Of a DNA stretch of 64,000 bases, positions 1 to 11,255 are shown in pieces (within the stretch, counting starts at the first letter, position 1; each line of letters begins with the position of its first letter). The notes beneath the pieces are model-generated. The model did no database searches and had not been told where the DNA came from. It was given only the letters and a program-made list of their open reading frames with translations. The translations under genes were made by a program, and so were the position numbers. The DNA is from Theobroma cacao (lineage: Eukaryota; Streptophyta; Magnoliopsida; Malvales; Malvaceae): NCBI RefSeq assembly GCF_000208745.1, contig NC_030851.1, positions 21,007,567 through 21,071,566 on the forward strand, given 5' to 3'.

Positions 1-902
1 GGATCAACATATATTCCAGTTCTCGATACTACGTGTCCCAAGAATACCACTTCCTGTAACCAAAACTCACACTTTGAAAACTTTGCATACAACTGTCTTT
101 CCCTCAAAGTTTGTAATACTATACGCAAGTGGGCAGCGTGCTCATCATTATCTCTCGAGTAAACCAGTATGTCATCAATGAACACAATAACAAACTTGTC
201 CAAGTAAGGGTGGAACACCCTATTCATGAGATCCATAAAAGTTACCGGTGCGTTAGTTAACCCGAAAGGCATGACCAAGAACTCATAATAACCGTACCCA
301 GTCCTGAATGCTGTCTTGGGTACATCCTGTTCTTTAATCCTCAACTGATGATACCCAGACCTTAGATCAACCTTGGAAAACACTGTAGCCCCATGTAATT
401 GATCGAAAAGATCATCAATCCTCGGTAACGGATACTTGTTCTTAATGGTCATTCTGTTAAGCTGTCGGTAATCGATACATAATCGAAGTGTACTGTCTTT
501 TTTTTTCACAAATAAAATCGATGCTCCCCACGGAGATATACTAGGGCGTATAAAACCCTTGTCCACCAACTCTTGCAATTGTACTTTCAACTCCTTCAAC
601 TCTGCCGGAGCCATTCTATATGGAGGGATAGAAATAGGTGCGGTACCCGAAAGTAAATCAATAGGGAACTCAAGCTCTCGATCAGGTGGCAGTCCCGGTA
701 AATCATCAGGAAATACATCAAGAAACTCACTTACTATTGGGACATCCTTTAACTTAGGTTCCCCCTTTGAAGTATCAATCACGTGTGCCAAATAAGTCGG
801 ATACCTTTTCTGCACTAATTTCGAAGCTTTGATGGCCGAGATTACACAAGATGGTAATACTCGACGTTTCCCTACAAACACAATCTCTGCTCCCTCCGAA
901 TT
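1..902 (-). pseudogene. Gypsy element A pol: linker and reverse transcriptase, runs off the window
   Basis: On the minus strand this frame stays open from just after a stop at 905-903 to the window edge. It encodes the protease-RT linker and then a Ty3/gypsy reverse transcriptase, which copies the element RNA into DNA in virus-like particles. Seen in order: a PPYRMAP-type RT entry, [26 protein letters not shown], and the catalytic FIDDILVYS with FIDD at 182-171, followed by the thumb-side FLGHVVS. The catalytic aspartates are intact. RNase H and integrase would lie left of the window. Family knowledge: a plant gypsy pol of chromovirus (Tekay-like) type. The frame is the same as the protease above, so only the TGA at 905-903 separates them. 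The element looks young. Confidence 0.9.
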
Positions 903-1748
903 TCAAAGAACAACTTCCTTTCGAAAACAATCCACGTTCGCCCGATGTGCAGTTAACCAATCCATACCCAATATTAGATCAAAATCCAGGATCTCTAGAG
1001 GAATTAAGTCACCCCTAAATTCTTCCTCGCCTATCCTTACCCCACAGTCTCTATAACAACTGTTTCTAACTAGCTTTTCTCCTAAATGGGTGTGAATTAC
1101 AATTTCTTCCTCTAATGGTGACAGGTTTCTATCAGCAATTGATGCAAATGTGGTGCTCACATAAGACTTATCTGAGCCAGAATCTATCAAAACATAAGCA
1201 TCTTTATCAAATAAAGACATAGTACCTGTCACTGCTCCAGGTCAGACCTGTGCCTCATCTTCCGTCACAGCGAAAACTCTTGTTGAGGTACGACTCTGTG
1301 GTCTCAAAGGTGGATGTGTCGGGGTATTACTCTCCACACCGGACCGTATGGTTACTCCTTGTCTCGGTGGTAACCCAGAAGAATCTCTCCTCTGCATATC
1401 AGTGCGAGTTAGTGGAGATGATGCAGCTACAGTGGCTCGTCCTAACCGTGGGCAATTACTCCTAATATGACCCGTCTGTCCACATTGGAAAGATCTTGTT
1501 GGCCCTCTACATAGCCCACTATGATAATTCCCATAATTTTTGCATCGATCAGAACCTCCGAAACTCTTCCTAGAACCAGTCATAGCAGATCTGCTAAACC
1601 TCGAAGGTCTCTGTTGTGATGGTGGAAATGGAGGTCGAGGAGATGTCACGGAAACAGAAGTAGTACTCCCTGAAATCGCTAAGTCCTTGCCTCTTTTTAC
1701 TGGCTGACTAGAAGACATACCAGGATTCCTCCTTTTTTGCAAACTCAA
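903..1748 (-). pseudogene. Gypsy element A: zinc knuckle and aspartic protease
   Basis: Minus-strand reading of the gag C-terminus and the protease, which cuts the polyprotein. A knuckle region lies around 1555-1452. It includes CGQTGHIRSNC at 1484-1452, but the first Cys of the CX2CX4HX4C pattern reads Ser, so the knuckle is incomplete. The protease active site DSGSDKSYVS has its DSG at 1184-1176, followed by ILGMDWL, which is typical of retropepsins. Two in-frame TGA codons (1244-1242 and 905-903) sit where related proteins often have Arg, consistent with CGA to TGA transitions. The upstream gag is in another frame; the shift lies at or near a six-base A run (1738-1733 on this strand). Confidence 0.85.
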
Positions 1749-2607
1749 TCTGAATCCTCCTATTCTCAGTCGCGAGCTTCTCAGCCCGTAAAGCCATTTG
1801 TACCACCTCCTTATGTGGCTCCCTACCAGTCACTGTCATCCGCTCTCTAATCTCATTACGGAGCCCTTCCTCGAAATAACTAGCCTGATCTTGCTCAGAT
1901 TTGACCAGATCCGGCACATATAACATCAACTCGTTAAAACGAGTCTCGTACTCCTCTACAGTTAGATTCTCCTGTTTCAAACTCAGAAATTCTCTCTTCT
2001 TTTCTTTCTGATGAAAATAAGTGAAATATTGACCATCGAACTCCCTGAGAAAATCGGACCACGTTTGAGGAGTAGTGGAACGAGACTTCACTGAATTCCA
2101 CCAAGTACGAGCCCTCTTCTCTAATAATCTCGTAGCCACCATCAGTTTCATGTCGTCGTCTAATCTCATATCAGAGAGAGTTTCTAAAACCTGATTAATC
2201 CAGTCCTTTGCCATAGTGGCATCCAACTCACTCGTGAAAGACACACAACCGAGCTGTCTAGCCTCCTTTAGCTTCTTGGAAATGGATACATCTTGTACCA
2301 GTGGTGGAACTAAAGGAGTAACTGGTGGTACTATAGGTGGAACTTGACCAGTCGGAGCTCCACTAGCCATTGCGGTAAAGAAAGCTGCTAATGCCTGTGC
2401 TGCCTTAGTAGGCATGGTGGGAATACCTGTAGGTGGCGGAGGAGGTGGAGGATGTGGAGGACTATCGGCCTGCTCAGCAGTAGGTGCTGCCCGAATGGTA
2501 GACGCAGCCGATTCTTCCCTTACTGCATCTAGCTGACGACATTGGCAACGACCTTTTTCCTTCCCAACCGATCTAGTGAGAGGTGGGCGTCCGCGTCGAG
2601 GAGGTAT
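1708..2607 (-). pseudogene. Gypsy element A gag, start codon lost
   Basis: Capsid-type gag of the element. The frame is open from 2607 down to 1708 on the minus strand. The N-terminus reads PPRRGRPPLTRSVG after an ATA codon at 2607-2605, where gypsy gag proteins of this type usually begin MPPRRGR; so I infer an ATG to ATA change. The next ATG is at 2415. A proline tract precedes the capsid domain, which shows the usual AKDWINQVLETL, RTWWNSV, WSDFLREF, LSLKQENLTVEEYETRF and FEEGLRNEIRERM segments. The frame runs into a stop past a shift near 1735, where the zinc-knuckle frame takes over. Gag would assemble the particle that packages element RNA. Confidence 0.85.
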
Positions 2608-2791
2608 AATAATCTATAAAAGAAAACGAGCAAGCTTAGGGAACTTTAGGCTCTATATGAAAATGCATGCATTCTATTCAACCTAACCTAACTTAATCCA
2701 GGGTCGCACTGATATTGTAAATTTTTAAAACCACTTTAAAACAAAAAACTCTTATCTTTAAAACCAAAAGCTCTTATCTTTAAAACCAAAA
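2608..2791 (-). other. Leader of gypsy element A with PBS-proximal tandem repeat
   Basis: Untranslated stretch between primer site and gag. On the plus strand, a 22-base unit containing CTCTTATCTTTAAAACC is repeated at about 2748-2791, and its last part merges with the primer site itself (AGCTCTGATACC). No ORF is seen. Confidence 0.6.
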
Positions 2792-2803
2792 GCTCTGATA
2801 CCA
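2792..2803 (-). other. Primer binding site, tRNA-iMet
   Basis: Minus strand reads TGGTATCAGAGC, an exact match to the 3' end complement of plant initiator methionine tRNA. It lies 7 bases inside the LTR end at 2811, and so fixes the element orientation as minus. Confidence 0.95.
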
Positions 2804-2810
2804 ATAGAAT

Positions 2811-5800
2811 TGTCACGACCTGGAACCTGCCTCAGGCCCATGACAATCGCTTCGACGTCCCGATTGACACTCATTATCCGGAATGCCAACCGAAACCTCG
2901 CAAGGCTTACATATCAGTTTCTTTCCTTTCCTGTGAGCAATCATTGTTAAATATCGAGTTTTTAGAGAATATACACTACTTTAGATAAAAAACAATCAAA
3001 ATAAAATTTTCGCCACACAGGGGTATTTTGGTCATTTTTTTCTCAAAAATTTTGAAACTGGCTAAAACGTAATATACAAGTACAAAACACATAATTCATA
3101 TTCAAAATGAGTTTAAAAGTCTAAAATCTTCATTTAAAACGAAATTACAGTTATTTGAATATAATAAGAAAATAAAAGAAATATTAAGGAAAATATTCTA
3201 TTTTCTTATAAAACAATATTTATAGAGTTACACGTGAATAATTTTTTTATAGCATAAAAGCTAAATAAATTTATACATACTGAAATACAGTAAGCCAAAA
3301 TATTTAATTTAATTTACAATAACAAGAGGGCCCCCGAATAAACAAAAGTAAAGAGAACTGTGAACCTACGGTTTGGAAAATGCAGATCCAATGGTAGTCC
3401 TCGATGAGATTAGCTATCTACAGCCTATACTAAACCTGAAATGGGTGGAAAGGAGGGTGGTGAGATTATAAAATCTCAATGAGTAAACAGACATTATCAT
3501 AAATATCTAAAGGCGAGTAAAATGGAGGCAAGTTTAAACAACAAATTTCAACCCATTTCATAATGTTTTCAATTTATTTCTTAAACCATAAAATTTTTGT
3601 AATTTACCAAAACAGTTGTTAAGGCTTATGTCTTTTATTAAAACAAGGCTCAAGCCAAAACTAATCCTCCGGGATACCTTGGCCGAGGAATCTAACCGAG
3701 TCCACCAAGGGTGTTAAAATATTCACACGTGAAACACATTTTTATTTTTAAAACAAGCCATCCCTTGGCGTTGGCCGAGTTACACATTCACGTGAGGGTT
3801 TGACGTGAAGTGAGCTCTAATACTACCCCGGGAGTTACCCTCCTCACCTCTACAATCGGAGTAACTATATAACTGGATTTACCGTGCCCCTCTAATAGGC
3901 AGTCCACGAAAACCCGTCACTGGAGTGACTAACCCACCAATTTTAATAAAATTTTGACGGTATAACGTGGCTTTTATTTATTTATCCAGCCTGCATAGTA
4001 AAAACAACTTACATAAATTTCCCAATGCACTCACAAAATATAGCCACATATACTCATTTCTCATAAGCCATTCCTAGGAAAATATATATTTTTCAAGTCA
4101 ATTTGCAGCCTCCAATTACTCAATTTCATAATCAATACAATATATTTTTATTTGTCACATTTATTCCTAAAACATCAAAAATCCCGTTTTAATCTCGTTC
4201 TCATTTCATAAAATACATAAAGGGCATTTAAAATAAACTCTAGATAATTTACAATAATAATAAGTTTACTCACCGTTTGTACAAACTAAAAGCTTTCTAA
4301 GCGCCCCGATCACTACTCGTCGGGTACGACTTCTTTGCCTTTTCCGGAAGGCTCTCCTCCTAGACACATTACAAAAATTTACACAATTCATCACATTGAT
4401 GCTAAATCACTATATAATTAACTTAAATCCTATACTAATGCATGGTATGAAATGCAATAGCCTAAAACGGCTTAAACGCGGTATTAACCTATTTTTGGCA
4501 CTTTGCCCGATAAATTGCTAACGCGCTCCATTTTAGCTCTAAATCATCCCATTCTCTCTCCAACATTTCTAACCATTAAATATCAGCCAATAACCTTCTA
4601 AAAACAACAAAATCAGCTCACTCCCTTCCTTGGAAAATTCGGCCAAAAATGGGACATTAACTCGGTTAATTTTCTACTTTGTTTTTCTATCACGTTTAAT
4701 CGTTTTTCATCATTTTCTCTTCATTTCCCTTAGAATAAAATCAATTCATCATCATTGTACAGCATTGAGCATCCAGCCAAGAGTGGGTATTGTGAAAATT
4801 TAATGATTTCTTGCCCAATTTAATTTCTAAACACATTTAACTAACTAAAACTATCAATTTAACTAAAAATCAAAACCTAAAAATTTCAATTTCTCTCCCC
4901 TAGAATTTCGTCCAGCCCTTGATATCACTTTTTGATCTCTCTCCTCAAGCATGCTAAATGGAAATAAAGGCATAGGAAAGGTAGAAATCAAGCTAAAATC
5001 GAAAAATCTTACCGTTAGACGCGTAAACGGTCGAAAACCGCGAATTTCCCTTTGAATTTTCTTGTTTCTCTTTGGTTTTTCTTTTTTTCTTCCTTTCCTC
5101 TCTATTTCCTCTCTTGTTCTTCCTTATGGCCGGCCAGCACTTAAAATTTGGGTTTAAATGGGCTGACTTTTCATTAAAATAATATTATTTCATTAAAAAA
5201 ATGCCACGTGTCACTTTCCCATTGGCCCATTTTTAAAATTTCATCCATTTGTTTCCAAATTTTCACCATACACTTGTCTCATATATTCATAGCTTAGATA
5301 AAATTCTCAGACTCATCCAAAGTCTCGGTGGAGTAATTTTTGAAATTTACACTTTTGCCCCCGTAAAAGTCAAAAATTACATTTTTGCCCCAAAAATTGA
5401 AAAATTGCCCATAGACATATTTTTCATCCCTTATACTCATACCATTCTCCAATTTGTCAAATTTGATCTAAATTCTCTCAAAATCTCAAATTTTGTCCGT
5501 GGGTGGCAAAATTACGATTTTGCCCCTACACTCCAAAAATCACCAGAATTAAACTTTTTCACTTCCTATCATTAAATTATACTCCAAATAGTTAATCTTG
5601 GTCAAAAATTTCACTCCATGATCAAATTATTATCTTAGGTGGCAAAATGACGATTTTGCCCTTGAATATCAAAATTTCTAATTTTACCCCAAATGAACCC
5701 TCGAACTCCGAACAATCATTTTTTAGTCATTCCTGGACTATAAAATATTAAATTTCATCCTACAATTCCTATTTGAACTAGTTCGAGGTTAAATCAATTT

Positions 5801-5918
5801 AAGTGTACCGTTAGGTATAATATCAGGTTTCGTCTATTCTTAGGTGCTTTTCTAGCGTAATAACATGCTACTCAATGCATGTATGTCATGACATGTATTT
5901 ATAGGGTCGGGTTTTACA
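2811..5918 (-). repeat. LTR-A1, 5' LTR of gypsy element A
   Basis: A 3108-base LTR with TG...CA ends (plus strand TGTCACGACC to GGTTTTACA). It is essentially the reverse complement of the solo LTR at 16238-19343, which confirms both ends. The partner 3' LTR lies left of the window, so the TSD (right side TCCTC, 5919-5923) cannot be checked. The LTR start on the minus strand carries a TATAAATA about 15 bases in. Its first 600 bases hold repeated short palindromes of GGCAAAAT...ATTTTGCC type. Small ORFs inside it (for example 5249-5575) are not genes. Confidence 0.92.
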
Positions 5919-8126
5919 TCCTCCCCTAGACATAGTCAATCACGTACGATGGCCAATCAATGGAGAAACAAATCACGCACAAGGGAGAAACAAATCAATT
6001 GTCCTCCCTTGGACATAGTCACGCTCATGTCGAAGCAACGGGCAAAGAATTAAATCACACCCAATGTCAAAACAGCTGGCAAAGAATCATATCTTCAACC
6101 AGAGTAATCTCCCAATGGTTGACATCGCCTAAAGTAATTTCCCGTCAGCGACATTACGACACTGCAACCATCCCTACATGCACACACATATAGTCACAGG
6201 GTAATGATACCCATTCAACCTTAAACATATCAACGTACGAAATTCATTTCTCAAACGGAACAAAATTCCATAATGAGACCATCATGTCTCTATCTTTCCA
6301 TATGTCCACAACATAGCAGCAATCACATTTATCAAGCTTCATTTGGTAATAAGCTCATTAAAGTTCTAAGTGCCTCAATAATCATGGCTCATTGGCTACA
6401 TATACATTAACAGTCTCATTTTAATTTAATCATGGCCTAATAACCATATATACATGAATACTATCACAATAGATCATGCATCAATAGTCCGTCAACAAAT
6501 GGGCAATGTAATCCCACATCGTGGTACCACTATCACACTGATTTGGTCACAACATATCCAGTAGCCATTAAAATCATACATTATCTAAATGTCTAATAGC
6601 TCATGTTTCCCATTGGCATTCACAAGTAAACACATATACTAACATTTATATTAACAATATACTAACCTAGGCACACCTATCTAGGCAATCACATTCACAT
6701 ATATACATACATAGTTCTCTAGCCTAGGCATGCTCAAATAGGTCTACATTCATAATATAATACCAATGTAGTGCATTTTCCATGCATTATGCATCACATG
6801 CATTTAATTAACCCACTCGTAGTGACAAGTTGAAGGTTCTCCATAGCCAAGCTTCAATCCTTAGCCTCCAATCGTTTTTTAGCTCATAAATGTGCCCAAT
6901 GGCTTAATCTTCCCTTAAGCACATCAAAATATTACAAAACTAATTAAATCCTAGCTTTCAAAAAATGCCAACTCTTCTAAAAATAACCAAATCCCTAACA
7001 ATCCAACATATAAGCTCAAATTCTTTAATAATGAGCTAGACCCATACCTTAAGAATTGGATTGTACAATTTTCTACCCCAAATCCTTAGTCAACTCAAGA
7101 AGGCTAATTTCTTCAAAGCTGGACCAAATTAGATCTAAGTAATTAGTTAAATAAATTGAAAATCAATCAATAAAAATGCTTAATCTTACCTCTAAAAGCG
7201 TTTCCCAAGCTCCAATCCACTCTAATCTATCCTAAATTGCTTCAAAAACCTTTTTAGGAGGTTAGGGTTTTGAGCTCTAGAGAAAGAAAACAAAATCACA
7301 CAATCAAGCTTTTAGGAGTGAAATCTCTTTCCTTTAACACTTAGAATCCATGATTTATGATTGGAGTTTAATGGGTTTGAAGGGTGTAAAAGTTTAGAGA
7401 AAATGGGTGGAGAAATGTGGCGTTGAGAGAAAATGAAAAGAAAATGTTCAGTTTTAGAGCTTTTAAGCCCATTTTAAGCTAACTAGGCATCTTAAGATCA
7501 ATTATAGAAGGCCTATAGTCGATCTTAGAGTAGAAAGTTTTTTTTCACCCCTTTTCCCTTTCACAAGATCGACTATAGAGGGTCTATAGTCGATCTTGGA
7601 CAAAAATGTCTATTTTTAGTCGATTTTGCTTTACAAGATAGACTATGGAGGGTCTATAGTCAATCTTGGATCAGAATGTTCACATTTCTACCATTTTTCC
7701 TTCCTAGGATCGACTATAGAGGGCCTATAGTCAATCTTGGGCTAGAATGTTTAACTTCCCTTGCTTTCTACTTCACAAGATCAACCCTCTATACATTAGG
7801 ATTGACTTCTTTAGTCCAAATTCATAAAAAATGTTCCTTAGAGTCTAAACTCATTTTAAATCTCTTCCATAACCTCAAATCATTCATAAAATCCAATCCA
7901 CACATACATACCCTCAATTATCACATCAAATACAAATCAAAACCTCAAACCATAGAGTTTATTTATCATTTCTTATATGTCCTCATAAAAATTTGCCTAA
8001 ATGAAAACTTATACACTCTCAACACTTGACAGTCAAAACAGATCAATGATGTCCTCAAGGCATAATATATATTTAACAGATCATTCTTAATTAGATTAAT
8101 GTACCTCGAAAATTAGAGGTGTTATA
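5919..8126 (-). repeat. LTR-F1, partial LTR interrupted by element A
   Basis: Its right part clearly resembles the LTR at about 42540-44215. Shared landmarks are the AGCCTAGGCATG block, the ATGCATTTAATTAACCCACTC block, the ATACCTT block near 7040, and the GGTGTTAYA terminus (8121-8126, Ca decayed to Ta). On the minus strand it would begin TATAACACCTC, the usual TGTAACACC gypsy start with a mutation. Its left portion must lie beyond element A, outside the window. No internal domain follows on the right, so it may be a solo LTR. It contains no gene. Confidence 0.75.
7492..7800. repeat. Palindromic hairpin array in LTR-F1
   Basis: Four full units and one partial at about 70-base spacing. Each is an inverted repeat of the form AAGATCGACTATAG-loop-CTATAGTCGATCTT. 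The unit at 7564-7598 is perfect, with 15-base arms and a 5-base AGGGT loop. The other full units (7492-7526, 7634-7668, 7706-7738) carry a few mismatches. Spacers are T/A-rich and not conserved. The array begins about 326 bases inside the LTR start. Confidence 0.9.
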
Positions 8127-8159
8127 GGAATTAATAACAATAATTAAACAAAATAAGAC
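8127..8159. other. Short unassigned AT-rich stretch and TSD
   Basis: Holds only AT-rich sequence ending in AAGAC (8155-8159), the left target-site duplication of the solo LTR that follows. Confidence 0.7.
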
Positions 8160-9104
8160 TGTTACAACCTAATTTCTCGGGCCATGACCGTTGCATGAGC
8201 TCAATGAGCATAGCTCACTAAGCCCAAGCAAGCCTATCCATTTACCTTTACTGAACAAATTTATCATATCATGCATACACACACACCTTTTCCCGGGTGT
8301 GAACATAGCCAAAACACAATGGCATTATCGATAATAATATACATGCATTATACCAATCATGTATTTAGCAATTTACATTGCATACACATATTCACATTGT
8401 TAAATTGTATTCACAATACAAAAGGACCCATGACTTCCAGCAGAGACATTTACAATCAAAGGGATTACTATCGAATGTCAGACACATACCCAAGAGATAC
8501 ACTACGGGGACTCCTCGAACTAGGGTCCAATAGTCACCTGATCTGAAAACATGAATTTTTATAAAATGCGAGTACAATACTCAGTGAGTGAATATTAGAA
8601 GGGAACAAGCAATCTCAACCAGGAAATTTGACAATCATGATGCACCGGTTGAAAATAAAGCCATTTTCATCTAACTACTATTCCAAATCCTTTTTCCCTT
8701 GCTTAGAAATTTATTACACATTCAAGGATTAAACATCCTTGAATTTACACCGATCATTCTAGCAAAGTAGTAAAACTGACGGTTATTTACAAATCGTCAC
8801 ATAATAAGGGTTTCACAACCCGTACGATTCATATATGCATATGTATCATGTACAATTTCATTCACCAATTGTTCTATCAAGCAAGATAGCAAAATTAACG
8901 GTTTATCACAAACCGTCACAAACAAGGGTTTCACATACCACACAATCACACATATATACACAAAGATATGAGCAATTATATACACCGCCAAGTCTTCACT
9001 GTTCTTGGTGGTACAAAGAAATAACTATCGGAGTACTCAGTAAGGGGTATCACTCAGTATCCCTCTTTGCACACCTTTGAATTTCTAGGAAATTGTGGGC
9101 ACTA

Positions 9105-9330
9105 CGTATCGCCGTCCCCACTTTGCACATGCATGGTAGTAATTATCACAACCTTTATCATTAAACCGACATTTGTACTTCCCACTCCGCACATGCACGG
9201 TCGTAATTATCATAACCTTTATCATTAAACCGGCATTTGCACTTCCCACTCCGCACATGCACAGTCATAATTATCACATCCTTTGTCATTCAACTGGCAT
9301 TGCACTTCCCACTCCGCACATGCACGGTTG
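9105..9330. repeat. 64-base minisatellite in LTR-B1
   Basis: About 3.3 copies of a 64-base unit containing CACTCCGCACATGCACGG and TAATTATCA. The CACATGCA word falls at 9126, 9190, 9254 and 9317. The array sits at the position where the other LTR-B copies carry 39-42 base arrays. Confidence 0.9.
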
Positions 9331-9611
9331 CATCAATTTCACCATAATTTATTAATAATGCATATCAGCATAATACAAGGGTACACAGATTCAGTACACT
9401 TAATTTCACACAATTTCTCAATAATACATGTAGGCATCATACAGATATACACAGATGCATCGCAATCATATTTAACATCACAGAAATATTTTCACTAAAG
9501 GCTTGTTCCCGAGATTCATTTTTAAATGGGAATTAGATATAATCATTCACGCATTTCATTTCAACTTAATTAGAATTCCCAAATAAATTTTGAAATGCAA
9601 ATTCACTCACA

Positions 9612-10346
9612 NNNNNNNNNNNNNNNNNNNNNNNNNNNNNNNNNNNNNNNNNNNNNNNNNNNNNNNNNNNNNNNNNNNNNNNNNNNNNNNNNNNNNNNNN
9701 NNNNNNNNNNNNNNNNNNNNNNNNNNNNNNNNNNNNNNNNNNNNNNNNNNNNNNNNNNNNNNNNNNNNNNNNNNNNNNNNNNNNNNNNNNNNNNNNNNNN
9801 NNNNNNNNNNNNNNNNNNNNNNNNNNNNNNNNNNNNNNNNNNNNNNNNNNNNNNNNNNNNNNNNNNNNNNNNNNNNNNNNNNNNNNNNNNNNNNNNNNNN
9901 NNNNNNNNNNNNNNNNNNNNNNNNNNNNNNNNNNNNNNNNNNNNNNNNNNNNNNNNNNNNNNNNNNNNNNNNNNNNNNNNNNNNNNNNNNNNNNNNNNNN
10001 NNNNNNNNNNNNNNNNNNNNNNNNNNNNNNNNNNNNNNNNNNNNNNNNNNNNNNNNNNNNNNNNNNNNNNNNNNNNNNNNNNNNNNNNNNNNNNNNNNNN
10101 NNNNNNNNNNNNNNNNNNNNNNNNNNNNNNNNNNNNNNNNNNNNNNNNNNNNNNNNNNNNNNNNNNNNNNNNNNNNNNNNNNNNNNNNNNNNNNNNNNNN
10201 NNNNNNNNNNNNNNNNNNNNNNNNNNNNNNNNNNNNNNNNNNNNNNNNNNNNNNNNNNNNNNNNNNNNNNNNNNNNNNNNNNNNNNNNNNNNNNNNNNNN
10301 NNNNNNNNNNNNNNNNNNNNNNNNNNNNNNNNNNNNNNNNNNNNNN
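9612..10346. other. Assembly gap (735 N)
   Basis: Run of N inside LTR-B1. The flanks align with LTR-B2 at about 26611 and 27297, so the missing sequence is ordinary LTR of roughly 690 bases. Confidence 0.95.
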
Positions 10347-11255
10347 TAAGCTAGGTATCAAGGAGAATTAAAGAAATTCTAACTTACCTAGCTTGTTTCC
10401 TTGATTTCTTCACTTTTTCTTTGAATTTTCACCTAGATTTTCTTGTTTTTCCCTTTGTTCTTCCTTTGTTCTTGTTGCTGGTTGCCTAGGCCGAATATGG
10501 TGAGAGAATTGGGGATTTAATGGGCTGATTTCTATAGAAAATAATAAAATAATCAAGCATGCCACGTGTCACATGCTTATTGGCCCAATTTTTAACTTTT
10601 TGACTTTTTCTTCTTAATTTTCCACCACAAATATTCTGGTATTTATCCAAGCCTACCACAATTAAAATCACTTGGTCTTGACAAGTGCTGGGGCGAAAAA
10701 TTTACCGATTTGCCCCCGGGATGAAAAAATTACGATTTTACCCCTATACTTTGAAATGTACCTAAAGCACATTATTTCTACCTTTCAACCTCAAATAACA
10801 CTAATATTGATCAATATTAACCAAATGGGGCAAAAATCGTTTTATAAAATTTCTGTTTAGTCCTCTAGTGGCAAAATTACCATTTTGCCCTTGTGCTACA
10901 AAAATACCGAGAATCACAACTTTTCACTACTAAACATCATTTTATACTCCAATAATCATAATTATATTTCATATAATTATTCTTGGTCAAATGTGATCAA
11001 ATCTTGACTAGAAATCTCGATTTTATCATCAAATAGTAAAATGACCGTTTTTTCCCTAAACGGTCAATTTTCCTAATGGACTCCAAACTGGACCTTGAAC
11101 TCCGAATCACTATTCTAAGCCATTCTGTGGGTTTCAAAATTTTCAATTTCCTCTTAGAATTTCTATTTGAACTAGCTCAAGGCTCGATTTAACTTAGTTG
11201 TACTACTTGGTACAATACTGTCTTTTAATCGAGCTTGACAAGGTCTCACAAAGAC

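Larger units (their letters stand above)
8160..11250 (-). repeat. Solo LTR-B1 with TSD AAGAC
   Basis: Plus strand runs TGTTACAACC to GGTCTCACA, flanked by AAGAC at 8155-8159 and 11251-11255. There is no internal domain, so this is a solo LTR. It matches LTR-B2 (25180-28202) along its length, including the GAGCTCAATGAGCATAGCTC block near one end and the CTTGTTCCC block in the middle. Orientation is minus, by comparison with the plus-oriented B3 and B4 and the TGTGAGACC start. It contains a 735-base assembly gap and a 64-base minisatellite. ORFs inside are chance. Confidence 0.92.

Noticed and set aside
7492..7800. CRISPR-like regularly spaced palindromic repeats
   Set aside because: Eukaryotic LTR context, imperfect repeats, no cas genes, spacers AT-rich and partly similar.
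9590..10371. Long open frames on both strands
   Set aside because: They run through N and encode nothing.
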